Positions 1-6,199 of a stretch of DNA of 42,066 nucleotides are shown one piece after another (position 1 is the first letter of the stretch; each line of letters begins with the position of its first letter). Below the pieces are notes generated by a model. It did no database searches and was not told where the DNA came from. It was given only the letters and a program-made list of their open reading frames with translations. The translations under genes and the position numbers were made by a program. The DNA lies in the IMG/VR virus record IMGVR_UViG_3300036851_000630, positions 1 to 42,066 of that record; one strand, 5' to 3'. This DNA comes from a virus.

Positions 1-76
1 CGCACCACCGGCATCGGATGCCGTAGGTCTCGACCTCGGGATCGAGGACGTCACGGCCGCACGCCGGACACGTCAT
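1..76 (-). CDS. Small zinc-ribbon-like protein, 5' part (continues at the right end of the window)
   Basis: The ATG at 76-74 overlaps the TGA of terS (75-73) in an ATGA arrangement. The first 25 residues contain CPACG near the start and CRWC at the left edge, a CxxC...CxxC pattern typical of small zinc ribbons. The frame runs off the window after 25 codons plus one base. Joined to base 42066 it continues in frame for 13 more codons to a TGA at 42028-42026, giving about 38 residues. This is one of the arguments that the window is a complete circular phage genome. The function is unknown; a small accessory protein between terS and the next membrane protein. Confidence 0.6.
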   Translation of the reverse strand, partial: MTCPACGRDVLDPEVETYGIRCRWC

Positions 77-720
77 GCGTCGCGCACCGCCGGCAGCAGG
101 ACCGGCACGGGAATGATGGTCCCGCCCTCGCCGTCGCCGCCAAACGGATTCGATGGCTTGATGAACTTCCGCAGCCGAGCGAGGATCTCGATCGCTTGGA
201 GCTTCGGATGCAGTTTCACGCCCATCCGCCGGTGCAAGATCGTCGTCTGGACTTGGATTTGCTCGCCGGCTTCCGCCCCTGAAAGCACCTTCGACTTTTC
301 CTCTTCGACGCGCTCTTCGCATCGGATCTCGACGAGCGCGGCCGCGCTTTCGGCGGGAATGTCAGCCGACGAGCGCACAACGATGCCGTCGGGACCGAAC
401 TCGACCAGGTCACGCAGGTCGGCGAAGGCCACGGCCGCGAGCTCGTTCTCGAGCCGAGCCTGCGTCACGCCTTGTGCGGCCTCGAGCTCGGCGACGAGCT
501 TCGCGACGCGGGCGCGGATCTTCGCCGACATCGGCGCGCGGCCGCCGGTGCCGTGCAGCAGCTGGTGAGCGGATTGTTTGGCCGAGCCGGCGGCGTAGCC
601 GGCGCGGATCGCCGCCTGGGCGGCCGAGGGCGCGCGCACGAACTCGAGGCAGAACCGTTCTTGTTGGTCGGTGAGCGGACGGCGTTTCGAGGGCCGCCTG
701 CCGGGACGCTTGGGGGACAT
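73..720 (-). CDS. terS: Phage terminase small subunit (TerS)
   Basis: A 215-residue protein that would recognise phage DNA and load the large terminase for packaging. After a basic N-terminus it has LTDQQERFCLEF and AAIRAGYA near residues 17-45, the helix-turn-helix signature of Terminase_2-type small subunits. A coiled stretch follows at about 65-100, then a beta-rich C-terminal part. The ATG at 720 has GAGGA four bases upstream. It is the first gene of the leftward late unit, facing the 762-bp control region. The large subunit lies about 5 kb downstream across the circular junction instead of directly next to it. No frameshift is seen. The family call is based on motif and context; the class of packaging (headful or cos) cannot be read from it. 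Confidence 0.85.
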   Translation of the reverse strand: MSPKRPGRRPSKRRPLTDQQERFCLEFVRAPSAAQAAIRAGYAAGSAKQSAHQLLHGTGGRAPMSAKIRARVAKLVAELEAAQGVTQARLENELAAVAFADLRDLVEFGPDGIVVRSSADIPAESAAALVEIRCEERVEEEKSKVLSGAEAGEQIQVQTTILHRRMGVKLHPKLQAIEILARLRKFIKPSNPFGGDGEGGTIIPVPVLLPAVRDA

Positions 721-961
721 GAGTCCTCGTCCAGTGGGCAGTGAGGCGAGCGGGCAAGGAGTCGGCGACCTGTACTCGTCGTGAGCTACGAGGCGTCTCG
801 AACCTGTCTGCCGAGCCTTGGAGCGACGACTCCCCTACGTCCCGATCGAAGCATCTATGACGGCAGCCCGGATGTGGCTTTCGGACGGGCCTGGTATCGT
901 GGTAGCCTGGCGGCCCCGAACTTACACCCTGCCCGTCCTACCGGCCCCCGGGATCCTGCGG

Positions 962-972
962 GACAATCTGTC
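962..972. promoter_or_regulatory. GACA palindrome box 1 (GACAATCTGTC)
   Basis: An exact copy of the dispersed 11-bp palindrome GACA-R-N-Y-TGTC, in the control region between terS and the early promoter. The bases after it (GAGCCGT) are also found after the box at 8505, so those two share 11 bases beyond the inner palindrome. It is placed where a repressor could act on leftward transcription of terS. The binding protein is inferred, not shown. Confidence 0.6.
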
Positions 973-1349
973 GAGCCGTCGCCCCGAACGCAACCCGTAC
1001 TGGCGCGCGTTTGGGCTGATCGCTATCGTGGGGGCCCCGGCGTCTCGGACACCGTTCGCCGGTGCGCGCCAGCCAGGGCGCGCGCTCACTCAACGGGATG
1101 ATCGTCGACGTGCAACTTCCAAAATCGGGGCAACGCCGGCCTGCGACCCCGTCCGGCCTGATCCACGTCGCGTCGCGGGTGACACCCGCGCGGGGGCTTG
1201 AGCTCCCGTAAACGACAGAGGGGCCGGCTCACCGTCTGGTAGACCCCCCAGCCGGGCCATGCCCCCCGATCGACTCCTGCCACTGGCACCGCCCCCGCGG
1301 TGCGTGTCCCCTACTCGCATCTCGAAGATAGCCGTCCTCCCCCAGGCCG

Positions 1350-1376
1350 GCAACTGGCGGGGTCACGCCCAGTTGC
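1350..1376. promoter_or_regulatory. 8-bp dyad upstream of the early promoter
   Basis: GCAACTGG (1350-1357) and CCAGTTGC (1369-1376) are perfect inverted repeats separated by 11 bases, with further CG pairing inside. There is no T-run on either strand, so an intrinsic terminator is unlikely. It lies about 50 bp upstream of the -35 box, a plausible activator or repressor site, and differs in sequence from the GACA palindrome. Confidence 0.4.
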
Positions 1377-1379
1377 GAA

Positions 1380-1416
1380 TTAAGGGGGCTTTAATACCCC
1401 ATAAATACTCCCTTAA
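1380..1416. promoter_or_regulatory. AT-rich island with TTAAGGG/CCCTTAA inverted repeat
   Basis: TTAAGGG (1380-1386) and CCCTTAA (1410-1416) are 7-bp perfect inverted repeats flanking an AT-rich core. It ends 10 bp before the -35 box of the early promoter. The core also allows a short GGGG/CCCC hairpin. It could be an operator, an UP-like element or a melting site for replication. No DnaA box is evident. Confidence 0.35.
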
Positions 1417-1426
1417 GACCCGGTAC

Positions 1427-1455
1427 TTGACTTCTCGACGCCTCCAGTGTAGGAT
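1427..1455 (+). promoter_or_regulatory. Sigma70-type early promoter
   Basis: TTGACT (1427-1432) and TAGGAT (1450-1455) are separated by exactly 17 bases. They match five of six and four of six positions of the bacterial housekeeping consensus. Transcription would begin near 1462, about 20 bases before the GTG start of the first early gene. This is the only clear sigma70 promoter I found and it drives the whole rightward unit. Confidence 0.65.
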
Positions 1456-1482
1456 GGGGTGTCCCGAACCTCGTGAGGCCTT

Positions 1483-1806
1483 GTGCCCAAGAAGACCGTT
1501 GACATCCGGATCGAGTTCCCCTCCCAAGGTGAGACGTACAGCCGCGACGAGTACGGCGTGTATGAGTACAGCACCTACCCGCGTAGCAGCGTTCTCGCTG
1601 GCCAGGAGCGTCGCAGCTTCCTCGACTCATTCGAGACGCTCGAGCAAGCGCAGGCGAAGTACCCTACCGCCGATATCTCCGGCTGCGGGTATCACGTGCC
1701 GTCGCTCGGCCATCTTCCCGACGAAGACGACGACCACGTCGCGAGCCGCGAAGAGCAGTACGGCCGCTACCTCGACTGCGGCCCACAGAATTGGGACGAT
1801 CGCTAA
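1483..1806 (+). CDS. Hypothetical early protein
   Basis: A 107-residue acidic protein that opens the early unit. The GTG at 1483 is preceded by GAGG at 1475-1478 and lies just after the promoter, so the leader is only about 20 bases. The sequence is soluble with many aromatic residues; the C-terminus ends in DCGPQNWDDR. I do not assign a function. It ends in TAA directly against the ATG of the next gene, so the two are translationally coupled. As the first product after infection it could be a host-takeover or regulatory factor, but that rests on position only. Confidence 0.65.
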   Translation: MPKKTVDIRIEFPSQGETYSRDEYGVYEYSTYPRSSVLAGQERRSFLDSFETLEQAQAKYPTADISGCGYHVPSLGHLPDEDDDHVASREEQYGRYLDCGPQNWDDR

Positions 1807-2268
1807 ATGCGCTACCTCATCGACACCCCATGGGGCCGCTTCACGCGCAAGACGAACCGCGAATACGAGTTCGTCGTGATCGCCTGCGGCCAGAGCGAGT
1901 TGCACATCCGCTAGCGCGCCGAGCAGGAACGCGTCGAGCTCGAGAACCGGCGCGCCATCTACCAGGAAGGCATCCGCACCGGCAAGATCCCGCTCGGCGC
2001 ATACCAGTTCTACCGCGTCGAGAAGTACGTCGACTACGTCGCCAGCATCGACGTGCGCCTCGTCGACTGGCAGCCGAACCTCGACAAGCGCCTTGCCCGG
2101 AACGCCGAGCAGATCCGCACCAAGAAGGGCCAGACGATCGGCTGGTGCGGCCGCCGCGAGCTCGCCGATGCCGAAGCGCGCCGCGCGATCCGCTCGGGCT
2201 ACGTGAACGTCCACGTCTACAGCGTCGTCGATCACCCGCCGTACTTCGTCGGCCAGGAGGTCGCATGA
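1807..2268 (+). pseudogene. Hypothetical early protein interrupted by an in-frame TAG
   Basis: The frame starts at ATG 1807, directly after the preceding stop, and runs 153 codons to TGA 2266-2268, but codon 36 (1912-1914) is TAG. The protein sequence on both sides looks continuous and coding: ...SELHIR, stop, RAEQERVELENRR.... Downstream residues are charged and aromatic and the gene ends in an ATGA overlap with its neighbour, as an intact gene would. The TAG is one base from TGG (Trp) and CAG (Gln). The options are an amber mutation, a sequencing error, amber suppression, or two shorter products with restart at GTG 2053. TAG is used as a normal stop by several other genes here, so a genome-wide code change is not supported. 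Confidence 0.6.
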
Positions 2269-2534
2269 AACGCGTTGCGATTGTCGCCGTCGAGACCAAT
2301 CTGCTCGGTCGTATCGTCGAGCCACCCGGCGCGGCGAACGACGCTGGCAACGGGCATCTGTGGCCGTTCCGCTCAAGTGAGACAACGTACAGTGACGACC
2401 GCGCCGAGATCGTCGGCGCATTTGTCGGCGATCTCGACGAAGGCGGGCAGATCAAGTTTGTGCTGCGCGGTCTCACCACTGGCCTCGTGAGGATTTCTTA
2501 CCACCACGGCTTCGTCGTGAAGGAGGTCGCATGA
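2265..2534 (+). CDS. Hypothetical early protein (89 aa)
   Basis: The ATG at 2265 overlaps the TGA of the previous gene (ATGA) and a GGAGG lies a few bases upstream. The 89-residue product begins MKRVAIVAVE and has alternating hydrophobic strands, suggesting a small beta-rich fold. It ends with YHHGFVVKEVA, and its stop overlaps the next ATG. The function is unknown. A longer frame upstream (from 1791) is a shadow of the neighbouring gene. Confidence 0.6.
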   Translation: MKRVAIVAVETNLLGRIVEPPGAANDAGNGHLWPFRSSETTYSDDRAEIVGAFVGDLDEGGQIKFVLRGLTTGLVRISYHHGFVVKEVA

Positions 2535-2794
2535 ACATCGCCGAGGAACTGAAGGAGCTTCGCGACAAACTCGACGATGCGCAGCGCGAGGCGCGAAGCT
2601 CTGGCGCACGCCAGGTGATTGCCATCGTCCAAGAACGTCTGACCAACATCGCCGGCGAGCTGACGCGGAACGCTGGCATGATCGCTCGAGCGATTCAGGG
2701 CACGCGCGTGTCGTACCTGAACCGGGCGGATCGTCTCGAGCTTTCAGCGCTCCTCCCGCGTCTCACGGGTTACCAGATCAAGGGAGGCCTATGA
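2531..2794 (+). CDS. Small coiled-coil protein
   Basis: An 87-residue protein starting MNIAEELKELRDKLDD. The first 50 residues form a clear charged heptad-like helix, followed by a second helical part. The start overlaps the previous stop and GGAGG precedes it. There is no catalytic motif. It may oligomerise or act as an adaptor or antitoxin-like helper; the function is not known. Confidence 0.6.
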   Translation: MNIAEELKELRDKLDDAQREARSSGARQVIAIVQERLTNIAGELTRNAGMIARAIQGTRVSYLNRADRLELSALLPRLTGYQIKGGL

Positions 2795-3171
2795 GCCTCT
2801 GCCCGCACGGCTACACCGCGTTCTACGACTGCCCCAACTGCGAGGAACCGATGGGCACGAAGCCAGCAGGCCTGAACTCTGATACCGGCCCACAGTGGGT
2901 CGAGCTCCGCGAGCTCGCGCCCGGCGCACGCTTCATGTTTGCCGCCGCCGATCTACCGAACCGCGGCCCCTGCACCCTGATCGAAAAGGGCGCTGGTGTC
3001 GCGATCATCGAGTACGCCCCGCACGACGTCGTGAAGACGTTCAAGTCGCGCTACCGCCACGGCCAGATCGTCGAGAAGACGATCACCCAGACGCTGTCCG
3101 GGCGCTCCCACTGCGCGCTCGGAGCCCAAGTCGTTGAGCTCCCCAACCCTCCGGAGGTATCCCATGCCTGA
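2791..3171 (+). CDS. Small protein with N-terminal cysteine cluster
   Basis: A 126-residue product. The first 20 residues contain CPHG, then CPNC (C4, H6, C13, C16), enough ligands for one zinc ion. A beta-rich domain of about 90 residues follows. It starts by ATGA overlap after an AGGGAGG-type site and its 3' end overlaps the next gene by 8 bases. Related small early zinc proteins are frequent in this genome. A function in nucleic-acid or protein binding is likely for the class but is not shown. Confidence 0.6.
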   Translation: MSLCPHGYTAFYDCPNCEEPMGTKPAGLNSDTGPQWVELRELAPGARFMFAAADLPNRGPCTLIEKGAGVAIIEYAPHDVVKTFKSRYRHGQIVEKTITQTLSGRSHCALGAQVVELPNPPEVSHA

Positions 3172-3721
3172 CACACGCATCGGCACGCACACGGACGTGG
3201 AAGTCTTTCTGCGTGCGGACGGCATCTTCTACGCGACCGTCGACGCGTTGCTGCTCACCGACAAGACGCTTGCCGGCCTGAAGAAGCGGATCGACAACTA
3301 CCGGCGAGCGAACACGCGCACCCGGGCCGCCGCGGTACAGGTTGCCGTGCTCGTGCTCGGCAGCGAGTGGGTCGACAACGACACGCGGCGGCCGACGGCG
3401 ACGTGGCATCGCGGCCTCTTCGGCGGCGTGAACGCGCACACCGGCGTTATCACCATCGTCAACGCCGGCGGCCAGAAGGAAACGATCGACGACGCGGCTT
3501 GGTTCTTTCGGGCCGACAGCGCCGAAGCGATTGCGCGAGTGCAGGTGCTGATCGAGGAACGGATTCGTACTGAGGCAGTGGCTGCCCTGGCGAAGCGCCG
3601 GCTGCAGGACGAGCTCACAACGCACGCTCGCCACGTGGGGGGGCACTACGACTCACGAGGCACCGAGAAGGCCGCCAAGGTCGAGGACGAGCTGATTACG
3701 GCGCTCGAGGCGAGGCCGTGA
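3164..3721 (+). CDS. Hypothetical early protein (185 aa)
   Basis: I chose the ATG at 3164 because GGAGG (3153-3157) stands seven bases upstream; a longer frame from 3134 has no such site. The protein has a beta-strand-rich N-terminal half (to about residue 110) and a helical C-terminal half rich in Glu, Arg and Ala. No motif is recognised. It is coupled to the next gene by a GTGA overlap at 3718. Confidence 0.6.
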   Translation: MPDTRIGTHTDVEVFLRADGIFYATVDALLLTDKTLAGLKKRIDNYRRANTRTRAAAVQVAVLVLGSEWVDNDTRRPTATWHRGLFGGVNAHTGVITIVNAGGQKETIDDAAWFFRADSAEAIARVQVLIEERIRTEAVAALAKRRLQDELTTHARHVGGHYDSRGTEKAAKVEDELITALEARP

Positions 3722-3996
3722 AGAGTCCACCCATCTATACCGACGTGCGGCACCAGCGCACGGCCGAGCTCTTCGCGCGCTACGGTATCAAAAGCGGGAA
3801 GGATCTAGACGGCTGCACGCTCACCGAGAAGCAGCGCGCGGCCGTCTGTATGTATCTGGGGCTCGACGGGCTCGCGCCCACGTCGATGCCGTCGATCGCG
3901 ATCGTCACGAAGACGACCAAGCAGGCGGTCTACCAACTGCTCACGGCCGCCCTGCGCAAGGTGCGGACCTATCGCTACCCGACGAAACCCGAATGA
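3718..3996 (+). CDS. Sigma-70 region 4-like DNA-binding protein
   Basis: A 92-residue protein whose C-terminal 50 residues read like region 4 of a housekeeping sigma factor: LTEKQRAAVCMYLGLDG, then a helix-turn-helix with TTKQAVYQLLTAALRKVR. This matches the family pattern of a GLDG turn, a recognition helix and ALrKLR at the end. Regions 1 to 3 are absent, so it cannot be a complete sigma factor. Known small phage proteins of this design redirect host RNA polymerase or bind -35 elements. Here it lies mid-early unit, which fits a switch to late transcription. The start is GTG in an overlap with the previous stop. The role is inferred from homology and position. Confidence 0.65.
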   Translation: MKSPPIYTDVRHQRTAELFARYGIKSGKDLDGCTLTEKQRAAVCMYLGLDGLAPTSMPSIAIVTKTTKQAVYQLLTAALRKVRTYRYPTKPE

Positions 3997-4208
3997 CGCG
4001 CTGGCTTGCGTGGCTCCTGCTCGATCGTCGATATGGCCTCCGCGACGGCCGCTACGCTGTCCAGCTCTATTGGTGGAGCACCTGGCGGCCGGTGCGCCTC
4101 GTCAAACACGTCGCCGAGCTCCACATGACCGACGAAATGCTCAACCAGCTATTGCCGAAGCCGCCCCCAACACAGACTGGCGCACCCACCGCCCCCAACG
4201 TAGATTAG
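3993..4208 (+). CDS. Small basic protein, Trp-rich N-terminus
   Basis: A 71-residue protein starting MTRWLAWLLLDRRYGL, with four more tryptophans in the first half and a Pro/Thr-rich tail. The N-terminus could be a short amphipathic membrane-contacting helix. It overlaps the previous stop by four bases and ends in TAG at 4206-4208. Function unknown. Confidence 0.5.
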   Translation: MTRWLAWLLLDRRYGLRDGRYAVQLYWWSTWRPVRLVKHVAELHMTDEMLNQLLPKPPPTQTGAPTAPNVD

Positions 4209-4242
4209 GGGTACCTGATTCCCTTGAGCCCCGGAGGTCATC

Positions 4243-4590
4243 GTGGATCCGTCCAACAAGCCGTTTCAAGCCGCCCTCACCAGGTACCGCGACGTCGGCA
4301 CTCAGGCTGCCCAACTGCACAAGCAGGTCGGCGAACAGGAGCGCAAGGTTCGCAAGCTGCTCGCCCTCGACGCGATGGAGCTCGTCGCCAGCAGCGCCAC
4401 CAACCCGCTCACCGCCAAACCGCATAGCTGGACGTCGGCAGTCGAGGCCGTCAAAGACTCCGAGCACGCGGACCAGCTGTCCGAGTTGCTGCTCGAGCTC
4501 CGCTACACGACCGAACTCGCCGAGATCGAGGCAAAGATGGGCTGGGCTGAAGTGCTGTTCCTGGTGCGGAGCGAGACCAATGGCAACTAG
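4243..4590 (+). CDS. Helical hypothetical protein
   Basis: A 115-residue, largely helical product. The GTG at 4243 is preceded by GGAGG. Residues 10-45 form a charged coiled-coil-like helix (QAAQLHKQVGEQERKVRKLL), and a second helix pair lies near the C-terminus. It ends in TAG, overlapping by 11 bases the start of the SSB-like gene, so the two are probably co-translated and may work together in DNA metabolism. Confidence 0.6.
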   Translation: MDPSNKPFQAALTRYRDVGTQAAQLHKQVGEQERKVRKLLALDAMELVASSATNPLTAKPHSWTSAVEAVKDSEHADQLSELLLELRYTTELAEIEAKMGWAEVLFLVRSETNGN

Positions 4591-5485
4591 CACGCTCAAG
4601 CTGCGCACCAACGTCCCGCTGACCGGCTTCGTGAAGTACGCCAACTACTGGAAAGGCAAGCCGTGGGCGGATCCGGAGAAGGGCGGCGCGATCAAGCAGC
4701 TGCCCGACCAGATCCAGCTGAAAGGCAGCTGGGACGGCTCGACCGACGAGGGGCTCTTCCTGCCGATCTCCCTACTTGGAACGATGTTCGACATGGGTCT
4801 GCTGCGACAGGAAACAGTCAACGATGAGCGTGGCAATCCGAAGTACACGGTGATGAACGGGGCGCGCAAGGTGCGCGTGCTGAAGAGCGAAGACGGCAAG
4901 AAGAAACCGATCTACATCAGCTGGGCCGATGCGCCGCCCCCCGAGCAGCAAGCAGCTGCCCCGGCGGCCGCGAGCCCCGCGGCGGCCCCGCAGCCGGCGA
5001 TCTCCCCACCGCCGGCGAAGAAGGCCGCTCCGCCGGCCATCGGGAACGGTGAGCAAGAGAAGTTGCGCAAGGAACACCGCCGGCGGCTCAAGGTCATTGG
5101 CGAGACCCAGGCGAACACGTGGCGGCTCGCCAAGGCGGCGATCGACGAGCTGCTCGGCGAGTGGTCGATCGAACGCACGAAGATCCCGACGCACGTCTAC
5201 CTCGACCTGATCGCGCGGTTCGCCGCGACGTCGTCGATCGAGGCGTTCCGGCAGCAGCTCGTCGTGGAGCACAAAAAGAAAGACGTCCCGGCCGCGGCCC
5301 CGGGCGCGCCCGCGCAGGCCGGCAGCACGCAGGGCGCGGGTGCACTGAAGCCCATCACGGGCGATCCGACGTATCCGTCGAGCGAACCGCCGGTGCCGAC
5401 GCCAACGGAGCTCCGCGCCGACGATGCGGGGCCCGTGGACAACGCGGACTTCTGGCCGGAGGAGGAAGACGAATTGCCGTTCTAG
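4580..5485 (+). CDS. Putative single-stranded DNA-binding protein with SSB-like acidic tail
   Basis: A 301-residue protein. Residues 1-110 are a compact beta-rich domain (LKLRTNVPLTGFVKYANYW near the start) that could be an OB-type fold. Residues 115-150 are a Pro/Ala-rich linker, then comes a helical domain (about 155-220), a second flexible linker, and the end DFWPEEEDELPF. That end copies the acidic, Pro-Phe-terminated tip by which bacterial SSB recruits partner proteins. The start is ATG 4580 inside the previous gene's last codons. The downstream neighbour after the tRNA-like element is a HerA-type ATPase, in keeping with DNA processing. DNA binding is inferred from the tail and layout; I cannot confirm an OB fold from sequence alone. 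Confidence 0.5.
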   Translation: MATSTLKLRTNVPLTGFVKYANYWKGKPWADPEKGGAIKQLPDQIQLKGSWDGSTDEGLFLPISLLGTMFDMGLLRQETVNDERGNPKYTVMNGARKVRVLKSEDGKKKPIYISWADAPPPEQQAAAPAAASPAAAPQPAISPPPAKKAAPPAIGNGEQEKLRKEHRRRLKVIGETQANTWRLAKAAIDELLGEWSIERTKIPTHVYLDLIARFAATSSIEAFRQQLVVEHKKKDVPAAAPGAPAQAGSTQGAGALKPITGDPTYPSSEPPVPTPTELRADDAGPVDNADFWPEEEDELPF

Positions 5486-5504
5486 GGGCTCCCTAGGGCG
5501 GCTA

Positions 5505-5633
5505 GTTGCTGGGGCACCGGTGAAGCGCCCATAACGCGACGCCGGCGGGCGAAGAGGCGCGGTGACGTTCACGACAACGCGACGGCACGCGCGTGCAGGC
5601 GGAGGCAGCGGGTTCGAGTCCCGCACCAGCAGT
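5505..5633 (+). ncRNA. tRNA-like element (canonical T arm and acceptor strand, abnormal length)
   Basis: The 3' part is a textbook T arm, GCGGG-TTCGAGT-CCCGC (5608-5624), followed at once by ACCAGCA (5625-5631) and a T-run (5637-5642). Six bases of that strand, CCAGCA, pair with TGCTGG at 5507-5512, exactly as an acceptor stem would; two wobble pairs can extend it at 5505-5506. The distance between the strands gives about 125-129 nt, too long for a normal tRNA, and I cannot fit a convincing D arm and anticodon loop. Internal hairpins occur at 5562-5572 and 5586-5597. It may be a tRNA with an insertion, a decayed tRNA, a tRNA mimic acting as a riboregulator, or a tRNA-derived attachment site, though no integrase is present. 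It fills the gap between the SSB-like gene and 5657. Confidence 0.35.
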
Positions 5634-5656
5634 CACTTTTTTGATGGGAGGTTGTT

Positions 5657-6199
5657 ATGACAGCCACGTTGAAGGAACGCGCCCTCGTCGAGCACGAGGC
5701 TCTGCGGCTGAAGAATGAGCAGTATTACGCCGAGCGTGCCGAGCGGGAACGCACCGAGATCGTCGCGGGATGCGCATCCTTCGTGCGGACACAGCTGCAG
5801 CTCGACGGGCCGTTCAGCTTCGTCATCGAGGGCTCGATGGTGTACTTCGAGGCGGAAGGTCTGCCCCTCGGCTACAACACCAGCCATGCCGACTACCGCT
5901 ACCGTGAACAGCTGTACCTCGGTCTCACCTGTCCCGCAGCGGCGACCTCTGATCCGGCCGTGCATCACGACCTGATTTACGAGCGCTTCGACGGTCTTGC
6001 GGACCTCGGCAACCTCTTGAGCCAGCCGCTCATCGGCAAGCAGCCCTGCTGGGCCTGCCAGGTGCGTGACGAGGAACGGGCCGACAGCCTGAGGGCCGCG
6101 ACGCTAATTCCGCGGGCCCCGACGCCGCTCGAACGCATCGGGGAGGCGCTCGACGAACTCGTGCGCCAAGCCGTCGCCGACTACTACGCGCAGGAATGA
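5657..6199 (+). CDS. Hypothetical early protein (180 aa)
   Basis: The ATG at 5657 follows GGGAGG (5646-5651) five bases upstream, a strong site. The 180-residue product has a charged N-terminal helix (about residues 5-45), a central domain with a lone CWAC near residue 133, and a helical C-terminus. It overlaps the ATPase start by four bases, so the two are co-translated and may form a complex. I do not recognise the family. Confidence 0.6.
   Translation: MTATLKERALVEHEALRLKNEQYYAERAERERTEIVAGCASFVRTQLQLDGPFSFVIEGSMVYFEAEGLPLGYNTSHADYRYREQLYLGLTCPAAATSDPAVHHDLIYERFDGLADLGNLLSQPLIGKQPCWACQVRDEERADSLRAATLIPRAPTPLERIGEALDELVRQAVADYYAQE

Larger units (their letters stand above)
721..1482. other. 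Non-coding divergent control region between late and early units
   Basis: This 762-bp stretch separates leftward terS from the rightward early genes. Open frames in it are GC-rich shadows without ribosome binding sites, family features or coupling. It holds one GACA palindrome (962-972), an 8-bp dyad (1350-1376), an AT-rich island with a second dyad (1380-1416) and the early promoter (1427-1455). The AT-rich island stands out in an otherwise GC-rich genome and could help melt an origin or act as an upstream promoter element. I could not identify a convincing leftward promoter for terS, although one must lie here if the late unit starts at terS. Confidence 0.6.

Noticed and set aside
781-1289. 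Small open frames in the 762-bp gap
   Set aside because: No ribosome site, Arg/Pro-rich shadow-like composition, and they overlap the regulatory dyads.
5507-5632. Calling a standard tRNA gene here
   Set aside because: The spacing is about 50 nt too long and no anticodon arm with a U33-like loop could be placed; kept only as a tRNA-like element.
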